Assembly: GCA_963575745.1 (NCBI GenBank)
Contig: CAUYUJ010019270.1
Coordinates: 420,931 to 482,930, forward strand
From: Prorocentrum cordatum
Lineage: Eukaryota > Sar > Dinophyceae > Prorocentrales > Prorocentraceae
DNA: 62,000 nucleotides
Reading direction: 5' to 3'
The translations under genes and the position numbers were made by a program. The notes below the pieces were generated by a model that saw nothing but the letters and a program-made list of their open reading frames with translations, made no database searches and was not told the DNA's origin. Shown here in pieces: positions 38,401 to 43,985 of this stretch. Position 1 is the first letter of the stretch, and the number at the start of each line of letters is the position of its first letter.

Positions 38401-41400
38401 GACCTCCCTGACCCCAGGCCCTACATACCGCCCCGGCAAGGCCGAAATGACTCCCATATAGCTCTACATGCCACGAATTCCCCTAGAAAGCCTCATAATG
38501 GCCCCACAAGATTCCCCCTCCTGGTCACTCTCTTCGTGTGAGACCCAAGATAAGCGTGCAACGTGTTCCCCACATCCCAAGTGCTCTGACTCCCTCTGGC
38601 GCAGTCCTTCTTATCTCCCACCCATCTCGCTCTCATCGTCACCCTCGTCCACATCCTCTGCCGCACCCCCATCCTCATCATCACCGCAAACGTACCTACT
38701 TTCAACGACCGACGAGTACTCTCACGAACACCGTCGTCACTCTCATCTCACCCTCACCTCGTCCCTCTACCCAGTGATCGCCGTCACACACATCAGGACC
38801 GCCTCTATCATACGATATCGATCATCACCAGCACCCTCTCCCCCGTCTTCCCAAATGGATTTCCAGCTCGCCCGAAGGGCCCACTAAGGACCCAAGCAGA
38901 GATTGGAATCCGAGCGGCTTTCTTCAAAGCCATGTACGTTAATTAAACGCAAGTGACATGGACCTCCCGCTCACCGCGGACGTCCAGCTCACTGAGGGCC
39001 CGCTCCCACCAAGGGGTTCGAATCCTGAAGGCTATCTGCAAGCACTGCTTGGGAGCTTGGATGTTCCCTGAAACCTTCGCGAAATGATCTGAGCCGAAAA
39101 GCTTCGGAAGCAAACGACGTGGTTCCTCATTTGAGAGAGAGTGAGAAAGAGAGAGAGAGAGAGAAAGAGAGAGAGGGGGGGAACGTGAAAGAGAGAGAGA
39201 GAAAGATGAAGAGAGAGAGAGAGAGAGAGAAAAAAAAAAAAAAGGAGAGAGACAGAGAGAGAGAGACAAAAAAAAACAAGGATACGTACAAATAGGACTG
39301 CAGTGGCGCTTCGCGCCATGCACTTTGGCCCCTCAAGTTTCGCATGGGCGAAATGGGTGATAAAGAACGAGAGAGAAAGCGACAGAGAAAGAGAAAGAGA
39401 GAGAGAAGTGCAACGAACGATATCATGTCATTGGCTCCGTTTTCGTGCTGTCATTTTCTTCATCATCCTCTTTATCCCTTTCTTCATCTGTATTTTTCTT
39501 ACTCGTTCTCGAGTCCGTGGCACTGCCGCTGTGCTGGATCGCCTCAAGCATACAAGGTGCTGGGGGGTCCTCAAAGACTTCTTGGGGCTTGGTGTGGGCT
39601 TCTGGGGGCCTGATGAACGCCTTTGGGGGGCCTCTGGGGGCTTCATGGGGACATCCTGCCGCCCTTCGCGGTTTTTCTCAACGACCGGCCCCCGACTTGG
39701 AATGTTTTGGGGGGCGTCTTGGAGTCATGTTGGGGTCTTCTTGGGGCGTGATCCGTTGTTTTGGGGCTGTCTTCAAGAGTCTTGACGCCTTTGCGGCCAG
39801 TCTTGGGCGACATTGGATGCCTCTCGGACGGTCTCGGACGCCCGGAAGACCGAAGAATCGAGCATCTGAACATTGAACAACAATTAACAACACACCGGGG
39901 CTCTCGTGGAGCCGTTTGGGCGCCCTCCTGACCGCTGTGGGTTCGCCAGCCAGGCTTGGCAAGGGCGCCCAGGAGGCCCAGAAGTCCCGGGAGGCCCTCT
40001 GCGTGGGGCGTCCAGAAGGCCCCTGGGACACGGGGATCTGGGGGGGGGTCCGTTTCGGGGGATTCGGACTCACTCATGCGCCCCACGGCGACGCACTCAC
40101 GCGCCCCGCGTTCATACGAATGCGGCGGTCTGTGCGCGCGGCGTAGCGCCGCGTCCATTGGAAGGTCGGCGCTGGCAGAGCCTGGCACCTTTTCGAAACC
40201 TGCTGCGTCGACGTAATCAGATGCTGTTGGCGACGACGACTCCGAAGACACACTCCTGCCCATGGATCTTCCACACACTCGTGGGTCACTCGTTGGAGAA
40301 GTTCGTAGATTCGCAGCGGGCACATACCTGCACCTGCGTCCCAGCCCTGTCGGCGGCGGTGTCCTGTCGGCGGTTGTGTCTTGGCTCCAACGCCGCGGCT
40401 CGGTTGGCCGAACCCGCGGGCCCGCGCCGCGCAATCAGGCCAGGCGCGCCGCGCGACGGGCGGCGGCGCTGACCGCCGTGCGGGCCCCCGCCTCGAGCGC
40501 ATGGCGCCTCAGATCGTCACCTTCGCACCTGCCTTCCGTCGGAGAGCGCCTCGGCGATGTTCGAGGGCGGCGGCAGCAGCTCGCCCGGCTGAGCAGCGGC
40601 GGCCCGGCCAGTCGCCCCGGCCGCCCCCGCCAACGGCAGCTCAGCCAGCAAATGCTCCGCCACGTGCTACTGGCCTCGCAACTGCCCCCGATCCTTCTCC
40701 GCCCAGCCCCGTTCCCGCGCGCGCTACACCGCCAGCTCCACCGCCTCCCCCCCCCGCCCCTCGTCCGCCCGGCGCCACTCCCCTGCGGAGGGGGCGGCCA
40801 TGACTCCCGAGCCAGCGGCGGCGCCCGACGCACTGGCAAAGCCAGATGCCTCCCCCGCGGCCTCCGCACGCGCCTCCCGCGCGACCTCGCCTTCCGCCCA
40901 TGTGGCGGTCGCTCCTGGAAGGCCCCTACGGGTCCCAGCTGAACTCGGGGCGGCCCAGGGTGAAAGTCTGAAGAGCCCCGGGCGGCACGGGCCCATTGAA
41001 CATGCTGCACACGCGCTCATCGCTTGGTTTGAACCCCATCTTCTCACGGCTGATCCACGACGGGCCCAAATCCCCGCCATGGGCGCGCAGAAGCTCGCGC
41101 AGAAGACGAACCATCTGGCGTCGCAGCCCCCGCGCAAGCATCTTGCAGGCGCGCTGGGATGCGCTCTGGCAGAACCTGGTGCCCCGGGTCGGCGCCAGGT
41201 AGGTTTGCCAACAGCTGGGCCGAAGTGATTGCCCAGCACGCTGGGCGAAGAAGGGACTCGAACTCTAACGGGGGCGTAAAGATGAGAGCGGCAACCGCGT
41301 GGAGGCATGCGAGCTCAGGCGCATCTTGTTTCGTTGCGCCCCCGCCGCGCACAGCGAGCGGCGGCCATCTCTGTTGGCGAAGTTGCGCGGCAAGTCCAAA

Positions 41401-43985
41401 GCGCACTACCAGTGGGCACTGGCAAAGCCTGGTGCCGAAAAGGCCCTGCACGCCGTTATGGCCTCCACCATCTTCCCACAGCGACACTTTGGGCGGGTGG
41501 ATGCATGGTTGTTCAGCACGGCATGCAAGATGCCGCTGGCACGGTGCTCCAACTGGCATGCTTCAACTGCCATGGCGCCCGCGCGCCCGCCCGAGCGAGT
41601 GGAGAGCCAAAACGCATCGGAGTAGCGTCGGGGCACCAACTGATGACAAATGCGGTGGCTGTGACGGTGGCGATGTTGGTGATGCGGGTACGGGTTGGCG
41701 ACCGACCGCGCATGGTGACCTGAAGACGAATCACCTGAAGACACTGCGGGGGCAAATAAACCACAACATCGCGAATCACTACTTGTATGTCAGTCTCACA
41801 ATCAATCGGTCCCAGTACCCATCTCACAGCCGACCCCACTATCTTTCGATCGATATCACCACTGGTTTCTAATATCGCTATTGACCTCGCTACGGGTCCT
41901 CCTCAATCTATCGATATGAGAATATATCGGTCCCACCGTCATTTCCACTATCGATATCACTATCGATCACATGATCACTACATCTACCGATATCAATATC
42001 TACCTTACTCTCGATCTACCTATGGATCTCACTATCGATCCCGCGGTCGATCTCAATATCAACCTCCCTCTATCTATCGGCCTCACGACCTATGGATCTC
42101 ACAGTCGATGTCATTCACAATCGACCCCGGCATCGATCTCACTATCGAGCTCACGGGGCACCACGGGACACCACGGAACCAGTCGGGCCATCCAGGGGGA
42201 ATCATCGTGGCAACGAGCAGAACTAGGTCGCATTTACTTGCCCGCGCGCTCTCTCGTTTAGAAGAGCATACACAGATCATGCAAGGCCACGGGGCTCCAC
42301 GAGACACCAAGGGAAACGACTATCGATTCCACTCTCTGTCGATCTCGCTAACGCTCCCACTATCGATCTCAATACAGGTCTCCCTCGATCTTTCGATCTC
42401 AGTATCTATCGATCTCAATTTCGACTTCACTATTGATATTACTACCAGTGTCTCAATATTTGCCGCTCTCGATCTACCGATCGATCCCACTATCGGACTA
42501 TCAATTTCATCATCGATCTCGCTATCGATCACACATTCGATATAATTACCGATTTCCCCCCGTAAGTTGATCTCGCAATCGATCGATCTCACGATCGGTT
42601 TCACAATCGACCGAACTATCGATCTCACCATCGATCTCACGATCGATCCCACGATCGATCTCACTATCAATCTCACGAGAGATCTCACTATCGACATCAT
42701 GATCGATCTCACTATCGATCACACTATCGATAGCCTTGCATGGCGTAGCATCTCACGGGACACCCCCGCGGCACGGGACACCACGGGACACCACGGGACA
42801 TCCCGCACCACGGGACATCATAGCATAGCATCGCATCGCATCGCATAGCATAGCATCGCACATCATAGCGCTAACACAACATAGGACACCACGGAACATC
42901 CACGGGACACCCGTGGGACACCCGCAAGCCACCACGGGACACCTACGGGACACCACTGGACACCACGGGACACCAACGCGACATCCCCGGGCCACCAGCG
43001 GCCACCTGCCGGGTAGAGTCATTGGACTCAGTCTCATCCTAGCAACGGCGGGTTCACTCCTCTCGCCCGCCCACCCAGCTTTGCCTCGCCCCCACGCACG
43101 ACACGAACACGAAGCCGAAACCGATTTGCCTGTGGGGGGTCTCTGTTTCGCCTCGATATCACCCCTCAACCTCCGATCAAAAATGGCTCGAGATATACGT
43201 ACAAACATCCATGTATGTGTAGATGTCAGAGCGAGGGGGCGTTATTGTTTGTTTGTTTGTTTATTTGTTGTCGTCGTCCCACCCGCGACCCACCCGCGAA
43301 CCACCCAGCGACCCACCCCGCGACCCACTTGTGACCCACCCGCGACCCCCCCACGACCCACCCCGCGACCCACCCCGCGACCCATCCGCGACCCACCCGC
43401 GACCCACCCGCGACCCACTTATGACCCACCCGCGACCCCGCGACCCACCCGCGACCCACCGCGACCCAACAGCGACCCACCCGCGACCCACCCCCGATCC
43501 CGGCCGCGACCCATTTGCGACCCACCCGCGACCTACTCACATTGGTTTAACGAACAAATCGGCGCCTGCGGCGGACTCGTTGTATAATTGTGAAACTTTG
43601 GCGCCTGCGGCGGGCTTCTCCAGAGTCTCGCAGACTGCCGACGTCCCCACCGCCCCCTCACTCTTATCCGCGTCTGCGGGGTGCTACGCATATATGGAGA
43701 GACAGAGAGAGAGAGAGAGATAGAGGGGAACAAAAAAGGAGAGAGAGAGAGAGAGGGAGAGAAACAAAAAAGGGAGAGAGAGAGAGAGAGATAGGGAAAG
43801 AGAGAGAGAGAGAGAGGAAGAGGGAGAGGGAGAGGGAGGGAGCGAGAAAGGGAGAGAGAGAGAGAATAGCAACACATTGTAAAAAGACGCAATCTATATA
43901 GAGAGAGAGAAAGAGAAAGCTCCTGTACTTGGCAGGCCCCAGCTGCTTCAGCCACTCCTTCAGGGAGGGCAGGCGGGGCCCCGAA
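5109..43985 (-). CDS. msrB: Methionine-R-sulfoxide reductase B, six-exon selenoprotein gene (5' end not found)
   Basis: MsrB reduces methionine-R-sulfoxide in oxidised proteins. Six short minus-strand segments, in order and in compatible phase, give ~144 residues matching the family from ...EWLKQL and QQGTE to the C-terminus. Both zinc-binding CxxC pairs are present (CAGC, CNNC), as are CGWPCFD and [11 protein letters not shown]. At the catalytic position, where Cys forms read RH-C-VNS, this gene has CAC-TGA-GTC (5183-5181). Mammalian MsrB1 carries selenocysteine there, so TGA is read as Sec. Introns are about 10.7, 12.8, 5.6, 5.4 and 3.9 kb. All acceptors are AG; donors are GA, GC, GT, GA and GC. 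Dinoflagellates are known to use GC and GA donors. Exons upstream of 43985, holding the start codon and any targeting peptide, were not found. A TGC-to-TGA pseudogene is the alternative. Confidence 0.85.
6140..6620. repeat. CCCAAGA-type minisatellite
   Basis: Imperfect units of about 10-15 bases built on GGCCCCAAGA, GGCCCAAGA and GGCTCCAAGA repeat for ~480 bp. Related sequence is scattered at 5460-5620. All six frames stay open because units are often multiples of three; the long ORFs here are artefacts. Confidence 0.8.
7868..8062. repeat. (CTC)n/(CTT)n polypyrimidine tract
   Basis: Almost pure pyrimidine for ~195 bases, mostly CTC triplets. It directly abuts one end of a ~700 bp repeat copy. 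Mirror-symmetric purine/pyrimidine DNA of this kind can form triplexes. Confidence 0.9.
8066..8850 (-). repeat. ~700 bp repeat, copy 1 (reverse orientation)
   Basis: The reverse complement matches the copies at 33.3 and 37.0 kb from end to end. It begins GATGACCAGTGTAAAC, continues through CCCTCTTCATAGGCCCCTACAC, has an internal series of ~75-80 bp sub-repeats around GCGGCGCTAAGGCGAGAG, and ends at GGCGAAACGCCCGGCCCG. CTC-rich tracts lie at both ends. No protein family is visible, and the origin of the repeat is unknown. Confidence 0.8.
9125..9211 (-). CDS. msrB: msrB exon 5 (second zinc CxxC)
   Basis: Encodes [24 protein letters not shown] and RCTEK. C-N-N-C is the second zinc CxxC, and GGHLGHVF contains conserved active-site residues. 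Acceptor GGTTCAG|GAC; donor GAGAAG|GCTCGA (GC donor). The reading frame runs on past the donor but loses family similarity exactly there. Confidence 0.92.
9370..9426. repeat. (CTC)n microsatellite
   Basis: About 19 CTC triplets inside msrB intron 4, ~160 bases upstream (in gene direction) of exon 5. The poly-Leu/Ser/Pro/Glu/Gly ORFs over it are artefacts. Confidence 0.9.
9689..10204 (+). CDS. Zinc-finger-like retroelement ORF fragment
   Basis: A 171-codon open frame. The middle has two finger-like modules: [16 protein letters not shown] followed by paired His residues (HTVRQH), and [18 protein letters not shown]. After that comes [16 protein letters not shown]. Cys-x2-Cys...His spacing with aromatic and Leu residues between is C2H2-like. 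Fingers of this kind close the C-terminus of many LINE polyproteins and bind nucleic acid. The initiating codon is uncertain; the frame may simply be the open remainder of a longer polyprotein. Confidence 0.5.
   Translation: MDGLVACSSSQPTGDGCGGRATIFQQVRPCSVPRPITHPDHPLRKQEKAIRGEDGLDKCPWCSKGFLKRKGLQQQPVQQHTVRQHFAFVRHVESIMGPSNTCRACAMEFSQRRQVREHLAFNSARLHGAQAAYDVARTGAAEDAAEVVRKRRAGVGRWRSDFPATPHDGPI
10258..11290 (+). pseudogene. Cytosine-methyltransferase-like retroelement domain (frame-broken)
   Basis: The domain starts in one frame (10258-10713: [44 protein letters not shown]) and continues in another (10589-11770: [38 protein letters not shown]). The ordered F-SG, D, PC-x-x-x-S, EHP and DQC elements resemble C5-cytosine methyltransferase motifs I, III, IV and VI. 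The PC in GGGPCE would be the catalytic Cys loop. A degenerate relative lies at 61.3-61.75 kb. One frameshift near 10690-10700 breaks it. The methyltransferase relation is inference from motif order. Confidence 0.5.
11330..11770 (+). CDS. Acidic Ala/Pro-rich tail with EQ-NR-RR helix
   Basis: Downstream of the methyltransferase-like part, coding character jumps between frames at two poly-C runs (about 11520-11530 and 11650-11660): [18 protein letters not shown], then [20 protein letters not shown], then [20 protein letters not shown]. The last helix resembles the EQxxxIxxNRxxAxxRR pattern of RPA-binding motifs in SMARCAL1-type proteins. Stop at 11768. It may be the end of the same polyprotein. 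Confidence 0.35.
   Translation, partial: EGGSDSRQRSDEPERWDVFARAPLPPSPPPSPLSPCPPPRLPTQCWSQLEADEEVAEELFGVASPPPTRGRESTRLGRGAGQEGGCPQRVERGGGRRRTALGSSASLPPPRLSEEQLAWIAANRAIARERRLQRIAPWRGSIEFKF
11820..12845. repeat. 1 kb (CTC)n/(CTT)n polypyrimidine tract
   Basis: About 1 kb of almost uninterrupted CTC, CTT and CCT triplets on the plus strand, broken only near 12670-12710 by ordinary sequence. All ORFs here (Leu/Ser/Pro on plus, Glu/Arg/Gly on minus) are artefacts. It lies in msrB intron 4. Confidence 0.95.
13208..13552. repeat. (GAT/GCT)n microsatellite
   Basis: Triplet array of GAT with interspersed GCT on the plus strand. The 352-residue His/Gln-rich minus ORF spanning it is an artefact. In the msrB pre-mRNA it would read AUC/AGC. 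Confidence 0.9.
13553..14587. other. Unassigned part of msrB intron 4
   Basis: GC-rich sequence with several overlapping open frames on both strands, none resembling a known family. The last ~70 bases before exon 4's donor (14518-14587) contain GTC/CTC-rich simple sequence. Confidence 0.4.
14588..14660 (-). CDS. msrB: msrB exon 4 (CGWP region)
   Basis: Encodes [18 protein letters not shown] and then CHVGVK. CGWPxFD is the substrate-binding signature that follows AKFxS in MsrB; the usual SGCGWP is SSCGWP here. Acceptor GCGAG|GTCC, donor GTCAAG|GAGCGG (GA donor, phase 0). Confidence 0.9.
14931..15560. repeat. (GAT)n microsatellite with GCT and GAC variants
   Basis: About 630 bases of GAT-based triplets on the plus strand, with runs of GCT-GAT (14975-15015) and GAC-GAT (15515-15550). 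The Met-, Ile-, His- and Ser-rich ORFs here come only from the repeat. It lies in msrB intron 3, between psaF and exon 4. Confidence 0.95.
15870..16670 (-). CDS. psaF: Photosystem I reaction centre subunit III (PsaF), intronless nuclear gene
   Basis: 266 residues from ATG 16670. PsaF is the lumenal/membrane subunit of PSI that docks plastocyanin or cytochrome c6. Residues 1-21 look like an ER signal ([19 protein letters not shown]). A Pro/Ala/Ser-rich transit region follows, then a thylakoid signal ([16 protein letters not shown]) ending AEA|LS, as expected for a dinoflagellate plastid import route. The mature part has the Lys-rich docking helix ([19 protein letters not shown]), the second Cys (RLCGKKDG), the conserved membrane segment [16 protein letters not shown] and the C-terminal [16 protein letters not shown]. 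The gene has no intron, lies inside msrB intron 3 on the same strand, and is preceded by a spliced-leader relic, so it is a retrogene. Its frame is intact. Confidence 0.95.
   Translation of the reverse strand: MTRALHAAMAACAFGAALSAAAAFLVPTTSGPGAAKPRQLRAPEQSLEAPGPASPAAAPLPASEQQEPSPLKWIGAGLLAGMVFAAFTPPAEALSRDENAVRPTLDKFTIKAAKYLELCKDNKKYAKKWKDKFFKVDAKLKKYPKDTAVYNRLLKKKAGLQRRKEAYGERLCGKKDGVPRTIATGEFVRGGIIPSSLAFIYTTGWIGWAGRSYLRRTNDTKKEIMIDVPLALTCMASGFAWPVYAWQEIVNGEMVAKDEDIHRSFF
16712..16744 (-). other. Spliced-leader relic upstream of psaF
   Basis: On the minus strand 16744-16724 matches the dinoflagellate spliced leader with one change (GTAGCCGTTTTGGCTCAAG core). It is followed at once by a partial second copy, CCATTTTGGCTC (16723-16712). 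It lies 42 nt before the psaF ATG. This is the footprint of at least two rounds of trans-splicing followed by reverse transcription. The AG inside the leader can still serve as a trans-splice acceptor. Confidence 0.92.
16745..17740. other. Unassigned region upstream of psaF
   Basis: Purine-rich for ~50 bases next to the leader relic, then GC-rich sequence with overlapping open frames on both strands. One plus frame (17184-17642) contains [20 protein letters not shown] but has no recognisable relative. No promoter elements can be named. Confidence 0.35.
17750..18260. repeat. (GAT)n microsatellite
   Basis: About 510 bases of GAT with GAC, GCT and GGT variants, preceded by 80 bases of GGAG. Plus strand reads GAT. 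The Asp- and Met-rich ORFs are artefacts. Confidence 0.95.
18300..18960. other. Unassigned region
   Basis: Ordinary-complexity sequence between two GAT arrays in msrB intron 3. Short open frames only, no family resemblance seen. Confidence 0.4.
19078..19615. repeat. (GAT)n then (TATGAG)n microsatellite
   Basis: GAT/GCT triplets to about 19455, then a hexamer-like TATGAG/TATGGG array to about 19610. Confidence 0.92.
19806..20220. repeat. (CTCTG)n pentamer then (CTC)n tract
   Basis: About 12 perfect CTCTG/TGCTC pentamers (19808-19868) followed by ~350 bases of CTC/CCT triplets. It lies just downstream of msrB exon 3 in gene direction. Confidence 0.93.
20262..20323 (-). CDS. msrB: msrB exon 3 (first zinc CxxC)
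   Basis: Encodes [20 protein letters not shown] plus CA of a Gln codon. [13 protein letters not shown] is the first zinc-binding CxxC region of MsrB. Acceptor CCCCAG|AAC. The donor is read as CA|GTCGCG, the one canonical GT donor of the set. It abuts a long (CTC)n tract starting ~45 bp downstream in the intron. Confidence 0.9.
20620..21080 (-). other. Unassigned exon-like segment with internal duplication
   Basis: On the minus strand, 21076-20908 encodes [19 protein letters not shown] followed by ...[22 protein letters not shown] and [11 protein letters not shown] second, related end ([10 protein letters not shown]) lies at 20730-20700. Codon choice and lack of low complexity suggest a real or relic exon, but no family is recognised. 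It sits in msrB intron 2. Confidence 0.3.
21115..22645. repeat. 1.5 kb TG/CA tract with inverted halves and central hairpin
   Basis: TG/CG-rich alternation on the plus strand from ~21170 to 21412, preceded by TA and GA stretches, changes to CA-rich alternation from ~21548 to 22635. The 135 bp spacer holds a hairpin, GGCAAACTC (21472-21480) with GAGTTTGCC (21494-21502). Alternating purine/pyrimidine favours Z-DNA. All Cys/Val/His/Thr-rich ORFs here are artefacts. Confidence 0.92.
22970..23385. repeat. (GAT)n microsatellite
   Basis: About 415 bases of GAT-based triplets with GAC, GTT and GCT variants on the plus strand. Confidence 0.93.
23390..25160. repeat. Compound repeat block A (duplicated at 25.86-27.22 kb)
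   Basis: The same sub-blocks occur in the same order as in block B. First come ~130-160 bp units around GATGTCTCGGGCGAGGCGCT (23430-24080), then units around TTCCTATAGATTGGGC (24150-24290 and 24510-24760). A GGAGGCCCCA minisatellite (24296-24492) is followed by a segment near CAGCCACTGCGTGAGATC (24775-24850), then GATGCACAGATGGGGAG (25111). No coding family seen. Confidence 0.8.
25248..25468. repeat. (GAT)n microsatellite
   Basis: About 220 bases of GAT, GGT and GCT triplets between repeat blocks A and B. Confidence 0.9.
25470..25860 (-). other. Unassigned protein-like segment
   Basis: Within a minus frame open from 26202 to 25378, this part is not repetitive: [40 protein letters not shown], then [19 protein letters not shown]. 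It looks coding but matches no family I know. It ends in the GAT array. It could be an exon or a retroelement relic. Confidence 0.3.
25860..27225. repeat. Compound repeat block B
   Basis: Second copy of block A, in the same orientation: GTTTCGGGCGAGGCGCTGG units (25910-26160), TTCCTATAGA units (26180-26390 and 26600-26790), GGAGGCCCCA minisatellite (26400-26595), CAGCCACTGCGTGAGATC (26826) and GATGCACAGATGGGGAG (27178). It is shorter than A because it has fewer units. Confidence 0.8.
27400..28960. repeat. Compound repeat block C1 (duplicated at 28.98-30.9 kb)
   Basis: Order: GTGGTGCAAT-type 12-18 bp units (27425-27570), a ~255 bp segment beginning CCACCCACCCG (27605-27860), an (ACG)n array (27870-28325), then units containing CGGCATGCGCGCGCGACGAC (28438 and 28733, 295 bp apart). 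The last part is a GC-only near-palindrome inside AT-richer sequence. Confidence 0.75.
28975..30910. repeat. Compound repeat block C2
   Basis: Same order as C1: GTGGTGCAAT units (28990-29340), a (TA)n run (29401-29450), the CCACCCACCCG segment (29618-29870), a short GAC-rich part, then the GGCATGCGCGCG units (30300 and 30598, 298 bp apart), and GTGGTGCAATC again (30850-30910). The ~2 kb offset from C1 indicates tandem duplication. Confidence 0.75.
31090..31845. repeat. (TACA)n/(CATA)n degenerate microsatellite
   Basis: About 750 bases of ACATAC, ATATAC and TGCATAC units, AT-rich compared with its surroundings. All Tyr/Ile/Met/Cys-rich ORFs over it are artefacts. Confidence 0.9.
31850..33139. 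other. Unassigned region in msrB intron 2
   Basis: Ordinary sequence. A minus frame (32326-31829) contains [20 protein letters not shown], and a plus frame runs from 32374 to 32661; neither matches a known family. 32780-33139 is GC-rich and runs up to msrB exon 2. Confidence 0.35.
33140..33203 (-). CDS. msrB: msrB exon 2
   Basis: Encodes [18 protein letters not shown] followed by MIPK, with the first Arg codon shared with the previous exon (AG+G). GTE-R-P-G and the E-Y-D-K pattern are family hallmarks. Acceptor GGCAG|G, donor CCCAAG|GC, phase 0 exit. It lies about 100 bp from a copy of the ~700 bp repeat. Confidence 0.9.
33237..33985 (+). repeat. ~700 bp repeat, copy 2, with GGA-rich left border
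   Basis: A GGGAGG/GGAGGA tract (33237-33325) leads into AGCGTAAACCCAAGAGCCATCA and the repeat proper. The body shares CCTCCCTCCAAGCTCCCTCT and AACACCGCGAATCAACGTA with copy 3, and has three sub-repeats of GCGCGGCGCTAAGGCGAGAG (33662, 33750, 33832). It ends at GGCGAAACGCCC (33937), next to another GA-rich tract. Confidence 0.8.
33995..34195. repeat. GA/GGA purine tract
   Basis: About 200 purine-rich bases (GAGGAG, GACGAG, GAAGAG) between the ~700 bp repeat and the truncated 3' end of LINE 2. The endonuclease-side reading frame of LINE 2 runs into it and becomes meaningless poly-Leu/Pro. Confidence 0.9.
34196..35551 (-). pseudogene. LINE 2 ORF2: APE endonuclease, frameshifted
   Basis: Endonuclease landmarks appear in order across three frames: [14 protein letters not shown] and [13 protein letters not shown] (frame of 35551-35087), [20 protein letters not shown] then [20 protein letters not shown] (frame of 35702-35070), and [39 protein letters not shown] (frame of 35025-33955). 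These correspond to the metal-binding Glu, the GD(F/M) strand, the SxLDRIW strand and the terminal SDH. Frames shift near 35270 and 35060. It differs clearly from LINE 1, so it is a separate subfamily. No RT domain remains. Confidence 0.75.
35699..36550 (-). pseudogene. LINE 2 ORF1-like region
   Basis: Two overlapping frames carry it. 36530-36216 has [20 protein letters not shown] and then [20 protein letters not shown], which is helical and coiled-coil-like. 36166-35699 has [39 protein letters not shown] and [11 protein letters not shown], which resemble the RNA-binding core of dinoflagellate LINE ORF1. Position upstream of the endonuclease supports the call. The start codon and exact frame joins are uncertain. 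Confidence 0.5.
36974..36995 (-). other. Degenerate spliced-leader-like sequence
   Basis: On the minus strand 36995-36974 reads CCGCAGCCGTTTTGGTTCAA, differing from the dinoflagellate leader at three or four positions. It lies ~440 nt upstream of the LINE 2 ORF1-like region and on the same strand, as in LINE 1. It could be an old leader relic or chance. Confidence 0.5.
37005..37800 (+). repeat. ~700 bp repeat, copy 3, with GA-rich right border
   Basis: Starts GATGACCAGTGTAAACCTAG (37009) and ends near GGCGAAACGCCCGGCCCGCC (37670-37690), followed by AGAAGAGGAAG purine sequence to 37800. It contains four sub-repeats of the (GCG)CGGCG(C/T)TAAGGCGA type (37372, 37431, 37517, 37590). Confidence 0.8.
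37801..39120. other. Unassigned region with (GTC)n
   Basis: GTC/CGT triplets at 38155-38230 and 38315-38385; the rest is C-rich and ordinary. No family resemblance in any frame. Confidence 0.4.
39130..39420. repeat. (GA)n microsatellite
   Basis: GAGAGA runs with AAAAA interruptions at 39130-39280 and 39365-39410. The Leu/Ser/Phe ORFs on the minus strand are artefacts. Confidence 0.92.
39421..41860. other. Unassigned GC-rich region; exon-like ORF at 40.93-41.14 kb
   Basis: 39555-39800 is G-rich (repeated TTGGGG, TCTGGGGG) and could fold into G-quadruplexes. 40370-40920 is very GC-rich with open frames on both strands. On the minus strand 41141-40926 encodes [40 protein letters not shown] and [20 protein letters not shown], then a stop. 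This looks like the C-terminal exon of an unknown protein. Nothing else was recognised. Confidence 0.35.
41865..42745. repeat. ATCGATCTCACT satellite
   Basis: About 880 bases of imperfect 10-13 bp units built on CTCACTATCGATCTCAC, interrupted by ordinary sequence at 42150-42320. It is extremely rich in GATC and ATCGAT. The Ser/Ile/Asp/Thr ORFs are artefacts. Confidence 0.9.
42750..43545. repeat. GGGACACCAC and CGACCCACCC minisatellites
   Basis: CACGGGACAC-type units (42756-42810 and 42885-43010), ATAGCATCGC (42820-42860), then a ~10 bp CGACCCACCC array (43280-43540). Confidence 0.9.
43700..43915. repeat. (GA)n microsatellite next to msrB exon 1
   Basis: GAGAGA runs with AAAAAGG interruptions. 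They begin within 10 bases of the exon 1 donor, so msrB intron 1 starts with a pyrimidine-rich (CT)n on the sense strand. Confidence 0.92.
43923..43985 (-). CDS. msrB: msrB exon 1 of those found (N-terminal helix)
   Basis: Encodes ...[16 protein letters not shown] plus two bases of the next codon. MsrB proteins have a W..xLxPxxYRVLR segment here, and the next exon supplies RVLRQQGTE. The acceptor is taken as CCGAG after a strong pyrimidine tract (43986-44035); an AG at 43958 would also work. The donor is AG|GAGC. This exon is the least certain of the six because it is short and its 5' border is ambiguous. Confidence 0.7.

Noticed and set aside
41225-41275. GAGTTCGAGTCCC on the minus strand, resembling a tRNA T-arm
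   Set aside because: The T-stem does not pair and no acceptor or anticodon arm is found around it.
42750-43545. Short regular repeats suggestive of a CRISPR array
   Set aside because: Units are contiguous ~10 bp minisatellites without unique spacers, in a eukaryotic context.
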